From Entonaema liquescens (Eukaryota > Ascomycota > Sordariomycetes > Xylariales > Xylariaceae): 64,000 bases of DNA. Below, piece after piece: positions 33,266 through 43,407 of the stretch. Each line of letters starts with the position of its first letter. Positions within the stretch are counted from its first letter, which is position 1. The stretch spans positions 620,001 through 684,000 of the forward strand of contig CADCSX010000003.1 of the NCBI GenBank assembly GCA_902805475.1, written 5' to 3'. The translations under genes and the position numbers were made by a program. The notes below the pieces were generated by a model. That model was not told the origin of the DNA, did no database searches, and was given only the letters and a program-made list of their open reading frames with translations.

Positions 33266-35152
33266 ATGGCTTCTCCCGTTCGTATGTCTATCCACCATTG
33301 CGGGCTAAAAGAATATATGATAACTAATATCATTCGCATCCTCAGTTCGGCCATTCATAAGAGTGCGGCAGGCCGAACTCAACGAGGTATTTCAAGCTGC
33401 GAAAAAGACGTACTGGCGTCAGCGACAACACTTCTCCTTACATTCGAGGTTTATGGAGTTTCGGAAAGTCCTGGGGTTTGGGAGCTCGGGGGTTGTCACC
33501 CAATGGACCGAGATAGATCAATATCGACAGCGGGTACGAGATATAGCAATTAAGACACCCATAGACGAACACGATCCATATTTCCATCAAGAAATAAGTT
33601 GGATGTCCGTAAGTATTGCTGCTTAGATTCCATACGAAGTAATTAGTTGTCGCTAATATAAGCATTAGGAGACGTTTGCGACGTGCGAGCATTTTGCGCA
33701 GCTTGTGTGGCTACCGGAATGGGTTTTAGATGGAAGCCTTCATAACGATCACACCCCTGAGTATGGTTCTCCAGTCATGATAATGGATTATTTCGAGAGA
33801 TGTGAACTTTACGAACTTTTAGTCCGCGTAAATGAAACAGTTTCGAATAATAGGAATCTTCCTAATTCAATGAAGCGTTTAGAATTTATACCCAGTCGAT
33901 TCTTATGGAGATTATTCTTATGTCGTAAGCCATTAGACCTAACACGATTTTCTTATTTACTAATGAGGTCTATCCTCCGTATCAGTTACCAGAGCGTGTA
34001 TTGGAATGGCTTATCCGCCGATATTAGACGAAAATAGCCCAGAAGTATATCGTGAAGTTATTAGACCTGAAGAAGACCCTGCACTGATTATTCATTTTGA
34101 TTTACATCCTCTTAACGGTAATATCTTAGCTTTAGTCCGGTGAGCCTCTAAGCTGACGAGGATTAGTATTTATGGACAACCCCCTTTACGCTTATAACGA
34201 CATACAAGAACATGGACTGGCACTAAGATGGAAGGCAAGTCCTGAAATGCCATACAGTCTGTAGACCCTCATACTAATATTCGGTATAGATAGGCGACTT
34301 TGGGCTGATGCAAGAATGGGATAATGGAGTAAGAATCGTCATTTCGATTCCATAAGAGAACAATCGCTAACTTAACCTAAACCAGTGGCAAGATGCAGAG
34401 TATGTTACCCAGTGACTGCTATGGGTATTGAATCGATTCTAACAGTGCACGCTAGGAAGCTTGCTGTAGCCAACGTTGGGAAACCTGGATATCAAGCACC
34501 GGTAGGTTATGCGCAACAGACGCGAATCCTTCTCCGGGCTGAGCGCCTATATAGGAGCAACGTGATAGACAGAGGCCATTAGAAGAAGGCGCATTTGGAC
34601 CGCACACTAATATATGGGGTATAGGACTGGTAAGTATATTTTTTTGGGATATCGTTTACATTTAAGGTATTGAATTATTGACTCTTGGGACAGCTGATGT
34701 TCAACGCATTGACTTTATATCATACCGACGACGAGGACTGGCAACCACGAATATGTCGCATAACAATGCCAGACGGTACAGGTACAGACCTCGACACATG
34801 GGCTCCGTTCTTAGTCGGCGACGTCGTGTATGAGGAATTCACATATTATGGAGCCGATCTACGCACGTTGATAGCCCGCTGTATGGCCGATAGTAGCGAA
34901 GACCGACCAACTTTAGAAGAGCTTCTTACCACTATCCAGGCGAGTACTGCACGAGATGATGCGATAGCATTCGAGGCCGAAAGAATATTTAAAATGGAGA
35001 GTATAGAGGATCCCACAAGACAGAAGCGTCCTGTGGATGTTACCAGGCCTCCCGAAGTTGAAGACGACGCGTTATTAGATAGGTTCTTCCAGGAATATAT
35101 CAGAGACCCGCCTGCGAGGGAGGATCCATACAATGAATTATGGGACCTATAG
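33266..35152 (+). CDS. Protein kinase-like protein, ten exons including a 14-nt microexon
   Basis: Exons 33266-33281, 33346-33608, 33669-33924, 33986-34117, 34167-34234, 34290-34328, 34386-34399, 34456-34501, 34573-34629, 34694-35152; all phases agree, 449 aa. Order: glycine loop (VLGFGSSGVV), lysine in IAIKTP, hinge (VMIMDYFERCELYELL), RACIGMAYPP, catalytic loop HFDLHPLN (Asp and Asn kept, usual Lys replaced by His), DFG (IGDFGLMQEW), activation segment KPGYQAP lacking the APE glutamate, then NIWGIGLLMF and an Arg-containing RPTLEEL. This resembles the divergent fungal-specific kinase-like families near HET/NLR genes. The intron 34235-34289 is GC-AG (GCAAGT donor). Activity is plausible but not certain. 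Unspliced, the region looks falsely like a pseudogene. Confidence 0.8.
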
Positions 35153-35651
35153 TTAGTAGTAGTAGGAAGTAAGACTTTAAAGAGCTAGAACAGGAAAAGT
35201 TATTATCCCTTTAATTTGAAGACTTCAGATTGAAGTATGGAACGCATTAAATTCAAGGGAGCATTAGAGCATCTTACAGCGAGGAGTTTCTAGGTTAATG
35301 ATGAATCTAATCTAATCTACCTAATCTAATCTCATCAAAGAATACCTAACTAATCGATAAGTATGATAAGACCTCCATGGTGCATTAGTAAGACCCCATA
35401 TGGCGGACCCCCATTCAGATAAGCTTCTAACCTTAAGTGTAAGTGGAACCTTCAGACTGAGACTGACGCAATGACTTTGAGATTCTTTCACTCATCACTC
35501 AGAGATTCTCGTTTGACAAGTTTCAAGTAAACCTTTTTCTGAGACAATTTTAATGTAAATTTAAAAAATCTATAAAGCTTTTAATGCTGTGGGTTTTCTT
35601 GTAATCTTTTGATTGAGCACTCTTTTCTTTCTTCCTTACTGAGCGCCGGCT
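35153..35651. other. Intergenic, nothing recognised
   Basis: 499 bp holding the 3' flank of the kinase-like gene and the promoter of NAD kinase. It contains a short CTAAT repeat near 35306-35332. Confidence 0.6.
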
Positions 35652-37474
35652 ATGGCAGCCGATGGTGTCGATCACTCGCGGGGCGCGAATGAAAATCAAC
35701 AAGATGATAGGTTTTCCAGCGCAAGTGATGATGATTATAACGCAGTTGAGGTACGTTTCACCTCTCAAATAGATTCCGCGAACATAATTCTAAATATCTT
35801 CTTGGAAGGTCACTTTTGATCCAGGGAGTCCTTATCGGAGAAAAAGCTCTTTAATACATAGTGAGGCCGCCACAGCCCAGTTCGCCACATCCAGATCAAA
35901 GCCATCGGCAACTCAGTGCTTAGTACATCAATTTCTTGAGGGCCATAGGTATGATAAGCCTAAGCGCGCCAACCGAGATCAAGATAAGCATAAACATGAG
36001 GAGATCACTAGTGAGGTTGGCCTGGATGAATACGTTGAACCCAAGGGAAAGGCTACTAGCCAACCTGAACACGCATCGACGACGGAAGCAGATAGCGACG
36101 CTAGCAATGATATAGGTCAAGTTGATGAGCGAGCATGGAGGAAGGCTGTTAAAAAAGGCAAGGCCGGCTTAGATCACCACCAGGGCCTCAACAGCCGACT
36201 CCTTACAAAGAAACAATTAACCGACATGGCATGGGGAGTTCGGGAGCTTAGTAGAAGACTAGGAAATATAAGGCTAAAGTTCAAGGCTAGGAGCATATTC
36301 CTCTTAACAAAAGCGTATGACCATGAATTAATACCAAAGACGAGGGAGGTGGCAAAATGGTTGCTTAGCAAAGATAGAGATGTTAGGTATACTGTCTATG
36401 TGGAAGAGAGTTTGGAAAGCAATAAGGAGTTTGATGCACCTGGGTTACTACAGGAACTTCACCAAGAGTACACTGATGCAGGCCAGATGGAAAGTAAAAC
36501 TCCTAAAGGCACGCTGGAAGGCCGCTTACGTTACTGGAACGAGAAAATGTGCCACGTGCGACCACACACATTTGACTTCATCATCACCCTTGGCGGCGAT
36601 GGAACGGTGCTCTATGCGAGCTGGTTATTTCAGCGGATAGTACCGCCAGTGCTCAGCTTTTCGCTAGGTAGCCTCGGATTTCTCACGAAGTTCGACTTCA
36701 ATGATTACCAGGACATACTCTCTACAGCCTTCAGAGATGGCGTAACAGTGAGTTTGCGCCTGCGATTCGAAGGAACGGTGATGAGAAGTCAAAAGAAGGC
36801 GAACCAGCTAGATCAGATACAGTATATAGATGAGAAGGGGGCTCATCACAAGCGAGATCTGATAGAGGAACTTATCGGTAAGGAGAGGGATGACGAACAT
36901 ACTCACAGACCGGACGGCACTTATGAGATTCTCAACGAGATTGTGGTAGATAGGGGCCCCAATCCAAGTAAGTTTCGCGTGCAGTTTTATTAACTAAACC
37001 AACCTGAGCTAAGCATCGCTAGCAATGTCCAATACCGAAATCTTTGGAGATGACGAACACTTCACGTCTGTACTTGCAGATGGCGTGTGTGTATCGACAC
37101 CTACGGGCTCCACGGCCTACAACCTCGCAGCAGGCGGTTCGCTCTGCCACCCAGAGAATCCAGTGATGCTCGTAACCTCAATTTGCGCGCATACTCTATC
37201 CTTCCGGCCGATCATTTTACCAGACACAATCGTGCTTCGTATCGGTGTACCATATGATGCGCGTACCAACAGCTGGGCTAGCTTCGATGGTCGCGAGCGC
37301 GTCGAGCTCTTCCCCGGTGATTACGTGACGATCAGTGCCAGCCGGTTTCCATTCGCCAGCGTTCAGCCTCAAGGACGGAGAAGTGAGGATTGGGTAAAGA
37401 GTATCAGTGCCAAACTTGGCTGGAATACGAGGCAGAAACAGAAGAACGAAGGATATGCGAAGTGGGAAAACTAG
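35652..37474 (+). CDS. NAD+ kinase
   Basis: Three exons: 35652-35750, 35809-36967, 37023-37474, 569 aa. It phosphorylates NAD(H) to NADP(H) using ATP. Signature motifs: ITLGGDGTVLYASWLF (GGDGT loop), SLGSLGFLTKFDF, EILNEIVVDRGPNP completed across the exon 2/3 junction by TMSNTEIFGDDEHFTSV, and the nucleotide site DGVCVSTPTGSTAYNLAAGG. The first ~190 residues are low-complexity, charged and species-variable, as in fungal cytosolic Utr1-type enzymes; no mitochondrial presequence is evident. The C-terminus is basic (RQKQKNEGYAKWEN). Introns are 58 and 55 bp with GTACGT and GTAAGT donors. Confidence 0.95.
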
Positions 37475-38156
37475 ATGGCGTAGAAGCTGGATTTGACTAA
37501 AGTGTCTGAAATAGGCTAGTTAGCTGGAATAATAGAGGAGGTTGTGGATCGGTTTAGATCATAGCGCTAGAGGTAGATCATCTAACCGGACGGGAGGGAG
37601 CATCGGGCCTTAAATCAGCCATGGTATCGGCATGAGGACCAGAGGTTAGAGGAATCACGATTACAATTATGTCCAAGCCTCGACTCCAGGTTTGGCGTTC
37701 TCTAATCGAATGGCAAGCGCTCTCCGAAAATAGCTCTCAGATTTATGATTCATAGAACACTAAAAGAGAAATAATTTAGATACGCTAAAGATCCTTGACA
37801 CTAGAAATCAGTCTGCGATGTTATTCTATAGATCACAAAGTGAATCGACAACTCATGGACCACCTATATGGAGGGGGAAAATAATGTCTACCTTGGGAAG
37901 TATACGCGGCAAACCAAGGCAACTATACGTACGACAACTCCCTAAGCACTGAAGGTAGATGCTGAGTATCTTTATGATTATTAACAATTTCGCCGACTAT
38001 TGTCTGTCTGTTTACGTTGAAGGTTGGAACAAACAAAAAATAGCGCTTGCATCGGATCGTAGCGTATTGTAATAGGACTAGAGACGCGAAACGTCGTCGA
38101 CGTGGGAAACCCAATCTAGATAGGTATACGTGATCTTCACCTAGAAAAGCTATTGT
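37475..38156. other. Convergent intergenic region, nothing recognised
   Basis: 682 bp between the stops of NAD kinase and the SDR gene. No coding frame with support was found. Confidence 0.6.
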
Positions 38157-39152
38157 CTATTTCAAGTCCGTACTCTTAGCTACCTCCTCCCATTCATCAC
38201 AGACCTTCAACATGTCCTCGCACTTGGCCCTGATTCTTTCCCAGCCATCCGTTCCTAAGGGAACTCGAAGTGGTACAGTCTTACCGGCAGCGACGCCAGT
38301 ACCTCTTACCAGATCGATCATGATTGAAACCGCCTTGGCGGGATCTCCTGGCTCGTTACCGACTATGCCTGCTTCATTAGCTCGTACGACAGCATTAAAC
38401 TCGGCGTAGTCTTTTTGGCGTGGCTCTACATGTGTTATGTTCTTAAAGACACTCGTGCGGAAATACCCAGGCTCGATGATCAATAACTTCAATGCCGGGG
38501 CCAAAATGGCAAGTTCTTTAGCAAGACATTCGATAGCACCTAAAACAAGATAATCATTGGCGAATGGTTTCCTAGGAGTCTGGAAGACTGTGATAAATAG
38601 GGATTATCGAACCTCCGAGGGCAAATTTGGATGAGCAGTACCCGGAAGCGCTGGGATCAGCATGCCACGCTGCTTGTGAGCTTATGTATAGAAGCGTGCC
38701 TGTTCCCCTAGCCCGCATTCGCGGCAGAAGTGCGCGAGTAATGTTCAACGGCCCGTGGAAATTAGTCTTGAAGACATCTTCCAAGTCTTGCTGTCTACTT
38801 TTCGTCAGCGAATCGCAATGCGTAATCAGTTGTACCGTCGTCTATATAATACCCACGTCAACTCCTCAACGGCACCGCTTAGAACATAGCCCGCATTATT
38901 CACAACTACATCGATACCGGATGGATACAAATCCCAGGCCTCGGCCATCTTAGCCCCAATAACATCTGGCGGCGCTGTTACGTCGAGGTCTAAGATCTTG
39001 GCTCCGGTATCTTTAAGGTGGGCAAGTCTTTTTTCTGCATCGCGACCGGTGGCAATGACATTGTCTCCCTGCTCGCGAAGTTGGTGCACAAATAAAGCAC
39101 CGAAGCCACTGGAGCAGCCGGTAATTAGCCAGGTCCTGGGTGTTTGAGTCAT
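38157..39152 (-). CDS. Short-chain dehydrogenase/reductase (classical SDR)
   Basis: Three exons: 39152-38857, 38794-38613, 38539-38157, 286 aa. NAD(P)(H)-dependent oxidoreductase of the Rossmann fold; substrate unknown. Cofactor motif ITGCSSGFG (TGxxxGxG), DLDVTAP, VVNNAGYVLSG (NNAG), and the catalytic YCSSK preceded by the serine in LLYISS. The start MTQTPRTW is preferred over the upstream in-frame ATG because the Rossmann strand follows directly. The second intron uses a weak GTTCGA donor, but only this join restores the conserved FALGGAIECLAKEL helix. The first intron acceptor is AAGTAG rather than the ACAG four bases on, by phase. Resembles fungal SDRs of secondary or lipid metabolism. 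Confidence 0.88.
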
Positions 39153-39159
39153 TGTGATA

Positions 39160-39250
39160 TAGATAGGAGGTATTGTGCGAAGATGTGCACCATCAAAAAG
39201 CACCATCAAAAAGTGTATAAGGAGGGGGTATTGCGGCGTTGTTGAGCCAT
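39160..39250. repeat. Diverged repeat, copy 1 (5' flank of SDR gene)
   Basis: The segment includes GGAGGGGGTATTGCGGCGTT and GTTGAGCCA. It matches 43780-43850 (GGAGGGGGCATTGCGGTGTT, GTTGAACCA), with mostly C/T and G/A transition differences. Copy 1 also holds a direct repeat of CACCATCAAAAAG (39190-39216). It lies immediately upstream of the SDR start codon. Confidence 0.6.
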
Positions 39251-39542
39251 CCCGTTAAAGGAAATGATGACTGCAGTTCCTCGATGCGCTAACTACTTAC
39301 CTACCTAACTAGGTAGATACCTAACGCCCTGTCCAGAAGCCTCCCCGACGTGATGTAGAACTTGAACTCCACTGTAATTCCAAGGTTTTGAATCACTCAC
39401 GAAGAAGTCCGACGACGAGATGCGTTCTTTATGATCAGGATGATAGTCGAGGTGAAAACTACACATCCATAGCCTAGTTCCCCTACCTATATAGCCTCTA
39501 ATCCATAAACAAACTCATAACAATCAAAGATAGGCTGGTTAA

Positions 39543-40017
39543 CTTAGGCCCTGATCGGCTCGAAATATAAGCCTGGCTTAAAGCAAAATAAACTAGGTTT
39601 ATAATATTTTTTACGCTAGAAAAAAAAGTCTTACCCTTTTAAGCAGTGTTTTAAAGGCTAAACCCATAGAAATTGAATTAATTCCCTATAAGTAATGTAT
39701 CGCGCTAAAAAAGGCAATATACTAGGCTTAAAAGGGCTAGCGGACCCTTTAATTACTATTTTAGGAAAGAGGGTTTATTTGAAAATAAGGTTAGTAAATA
39801 AATATAGTTTAAAGAAAATAAGCCTGGCTTAAAGCTTATAGCTAATTATAGAAGCTTTTTATTCTGGATTAGGAAGGCGGTAGTAAAAGGCAGAACCCTA
39901 CCCCCTAAGTTAGCAAAAAGAAAATACTTCGTAGTTCTACTTATTTTATATAGGTTTTAGATATATCTTTTTTTAAAATAAACCTGGCTTATATTTTGAG
40001 CCGATTACAGCCTTAAG
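39543..40017. mobile_element. MITE-like element with ~32-bp terminal inverted repeats
   Basis: About 475 bp, AT-rich, non-coding. The left end reads CTTAGGCCCTGATCGGCTCG then AAATATAAGCC. The reverse complement of the right end reads CTTAAGGCTGTAATCGGCTC then AAAATATAAGCC, matching over about 32 positions. The interior repeats the near-palindrome AAGCCTGGCTTA at the left end, near 39822-39836 and, altered, at the right end. No transposase frame. A target-site duplication could not be defined. The right end lies 9 bp from the stop codon of the second NACHT gene. The composition fits a repeat mutated by RIP. Confidence 0.7.
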
Positions 40018-40026
40018 CAATTCGTC

Positions 40027-43000
40027 CTACAAATTAAAATAAAACCAGCACCATAGCCAACAGATTCCCGCTAAAGCTACATAAAGCACCAGATTTCGTT
40101 TCACAAATAAGAAGTTAGCGCAAAGAAATCCACGGACCATATCCCCAGTAAAGGCTGCCATCTCCGCAAGAGCATCTTCACTATTATTTGTGAGGATGTC
40201 GTCATGTCTCGCTTGGGCTCGTTGCGGTCGCCGCCTCGGAGGAATATCCAAGTCATCTTCCAAAATCCGTATAAAGTTAAGGCGAATACGTATCAAAGCC
40301 CTCCAAAATCGCCTCGCTTCCTGCCACACAGAGTCCTGTTCCCAGATGAGGAAGTGCGTATAGCGGATGAAAGCAGCAAACCATGCGAAACGGAAAGCCG
40401 GGGTAAGCCAATCTAAGCCGTCATGCCAGCCAGCAAGGAACGAGATGATAACGACATTAGGCGTCAGACAACAGAATACTGTCAAAACGTCAAATACCGA
40501 ATCGGGTTTGATAGCGTCATACAACCATCGAACTCCCAGCGTGTAGGCCAGCCAAGTCATGATAAGCAGGCTGCGCAGATAAGATACAGTTAATTGCAGT
40601 TGTTCCCACAGCCTAAAACTCAACATCGGATTGTCGGACTGTGGTGGTGGTACCCACGCCAATGATGCTCTCTTGGGAAGATCCGGCCAGGCTGGTTGAC
40701 GGATGTAGACAAGCTGGACTTGTTTGCCACAGTGCCGAGACCTCCAGAGCTCAAGCTGGCCGTAGGTGCAGCCACGACGAAGCAGGATTTGCAAAACAAT
40801 AAGTAGTTCTTTGGTATGAATTTCCGGGCCATGTCGGCAAGGGCTTCCTAGAACAGGCAACGTTTGAGTGAATTCAGACCATGCAGTCATGCCTAGAAAC
40901 CTCTGGCTAGGAGATGCGCCTTTTTGGATGAGAATTCGAATCATCTCGGCGGAAAGGAAGCGGTCGTAGATGCTCTGCGACTTAACGGAACAAAGCGCAT
41001 ACCGTATTAACGGGAACATTCCGTCCTGCCCGTGCACTAGTTTCGGAAATCGATCCAGTACTCGTGAGACGTATATGCAAAGGCCATACTGGACAGCTAA
41101 TGCAATGACTGAACCGGGGCGGTATACATCAGGAAGGACGTCGGGACATGACGGGTTTTCAGGACAATAAAGCCAAGCATGATAGGCATAAGCCGATTGT
41201 CTCTCAAAGACACCATCTAGGCGAGACAGGAGCTCTTCGTCGGTCTGTGAAGTCTCATTCTCATAGCAAAGCATGTGGTACATAAAATCATTAAGGTATC
41301 TTTGAAACGCTGCTTCGATAAAGTTGGCGTAGATGGAGCCCCTCTCCAGAGCACCGGGCATTCGTGGTAACTGCTCCATTTGGAGAAGAAATGCGGCTGC
41401 AAGATACCTATGTGCATTGAAATCCGGCCCAGCATAATTCTGGAGCCTCCTGTGAAGGACGGGCTTACATAAAAAGCTGCGCACGGCGCCGTGGGTGAAG
41501 ACAACGTAGACGACATCACCTTGCCGATCCTTGTCTAATGGGGCCAGCTCAACCATACCAGCCGTATAGGCACTTAGTCGGACAACGAGGTCATTCTGTT
41601 TCTGCCCTAGTTGTGACCTACTCAACATTCCGCTGGTGCATAGTCGCAGCGGCTCACTATCAGCATCAAGAAACTGGAAGTTCATTACCTCAAGGGGTCG
41701 TCTGGCAGCAAGCATCATCAGGAATATTTTACCGCATTCCGGTTGATAGGTTGAGTCCAGACGGTCAAGCATTCCTAAGAAGTGCGTCTCGAGATTCGTC
41801 GGGAGAGAGTGAAGCCGTCTCTGGAGTAGATTGATTGGATCATGATTTGCGATACCTCTAGCTAGTTCATCACAAACAAGTGATACCCAGAGGAAGACAC
41901 CGTTAGCCATGGATGTAACGTCGTCGAACAGATCATACTTCGTGTAAAAGGAGAGCTACCCCAAGTTTCTTTTAGAAAATTGTTACTCTCGTGGCTCTCG
42001 AGACGGGACTTCACATAGCGTCTGATGTCCCCTTCCGTATGATCTTGAAGCAAAAGGGTGTGCTCCAACACCCTTTTGGTAAGGTGAGGTTGATCACGAC
42101 TCGAGATGCAAATCTTCACATTCGGATTGGTGCAAAGCATTTCCAGGAAGCCAACCGTTTCGTTGTAATCCCCGTCGCACTCATCTAGAGCATCGATGAA
42201 AAAACAGAATTTTGTTGTTAGTACAGACTGAGTGGAAAGAACCCGAAAGCATTCGAGGAGCTCTGTTCGGTTCCAGGGTTTCTGTTGTGCAAAGGGGCTG
42301 TTCCACCTCTCGGAGCATACGACAGGTATCAATTGGGGAAGGTCGAGGAAAACTTTCTCTAGAAGTGAGAGAAGCATGCACTCCGGTGACCTCTGAGAAT
42401 GAGGGCCTCCAATCCAAAAGAAATGCGCAGACAAGGCCAAATTGCTCTGCCCAGCCCAACGCTGGAGCGCTTCCCTCGTCGAAGGATGTGTATAAAGAAA
42501 CTTCATGAGAGTCGATTTTCCCGAACCAGGCTTGCCGCAGATCCAGTAAATTCCACTAGATTCCACCAGCCAGCGACGGAAGTGCGCATCCCCAGCGGTG
42601 GGATTCAAACAAGTACTCAACATCCATTCGAATGTCTGATACTTAGTATCTGAAATGTTACTCTCTCTCATTCTCATAGACGGGAATCGAAGACTGTCGA
42701 TAATTCTGAGTTGTGATTCAACCAACTTAACGTCATCAACCGCCTTCGAGAGAGCCGACAAGAAGCCAGCCTCCCTGTCATCATTTTCTCTGATTAATTG
42801 CTTGAGAGCATTCTCTTGTTCCGCTGTCGTTCCTAGATAACAAATCTCTAGCCGTTCGATACATTGAATGATTTGGGCCAGTGTGCTCGCCGACGATGTT
42901 TGTCTGGCTCTTGAAGGCTTTGTTAGTTCTCTGGGAAATAAATTTACTTCTCGGTACCTACCCCACGATGAGCATCAAGGTCAACTCTATTTCAGTCTGT

Positions 43001-43407
43001 AAGCCAACGAGTTGCGCTTGAAGTCGCTGTACAGTCTCCCCCTTTCCGCAGCTCTTCAACGTCGCTATCAAGCTGCCAGTAATTCTGTGCCTTCCATTTC
43101 TCTTCACTTCATTTAGGACTGATAACAGCTCTGTAGCAACACTCTTGCTCTTATCGACGATATTTTTGAGGTTATGTGTGTATACAGCTTCACCCTCATT
43201 GGAAGAAGAACCGCTGAGAATAAGAGAGGTATCAAGACGGTCGATAAGGGATTTAAGCCTGTCTGTACGCCCTTCCAGTTGAGCGTGACTATCCGTAGAC
43301 CCATTGGCGGATCGATATCGCTCGACAGTTTCGGATACAATGCTTGAGCTGAACTGTATGAATTGGACTACGCTTGTCGCGACACCTAGAGCACTCAATG
43401 GGTCCAT
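40027..43407 (-). CDS. NACHT NLR-like protein with multi-spanning C-terminus
   Basis: About 1109 aa. Exon 1 is 43407-42962, followed by a GTAGGT...TTCAAG intron, and exon 2 starts at 42909. The N-terminus (MDPLSALGVATSVVQFIQFSS) is the typical fungal STAND N-terminal helical (HeLo/SesA-like) opening. NACHT follows: P-loop ICGKPGSGKSTLMKFL, Walker B FCFFIDALDECDGD, and VKICISSRDQPHL. The NPHP3-type module VTSMANGVFLWVSLVCDEL is next. There are no C-terminal WD, TPR or ankyrin repeats; the last ~200 residues contain three to four hydrophobic spans (LLIMTWLAYTLGVRWLY, FDVLTVFCCLTPNVVIISFL, NLVLYVALAGICWLWCWFYF). Between 41925 and 41975 the frame breaks (...LKETWGSSPFTR to YDLFDDVTSMANG); one added base joins it. 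Probable non-self sensor; functional state uncertain. Confidence 0.82.

Noticed and set aside
33266..34630. Kinase region as a pseudogene with many stops
   Set aside because: All stops fall in introns; a ten-exon model keeps phase and every kinase motif.
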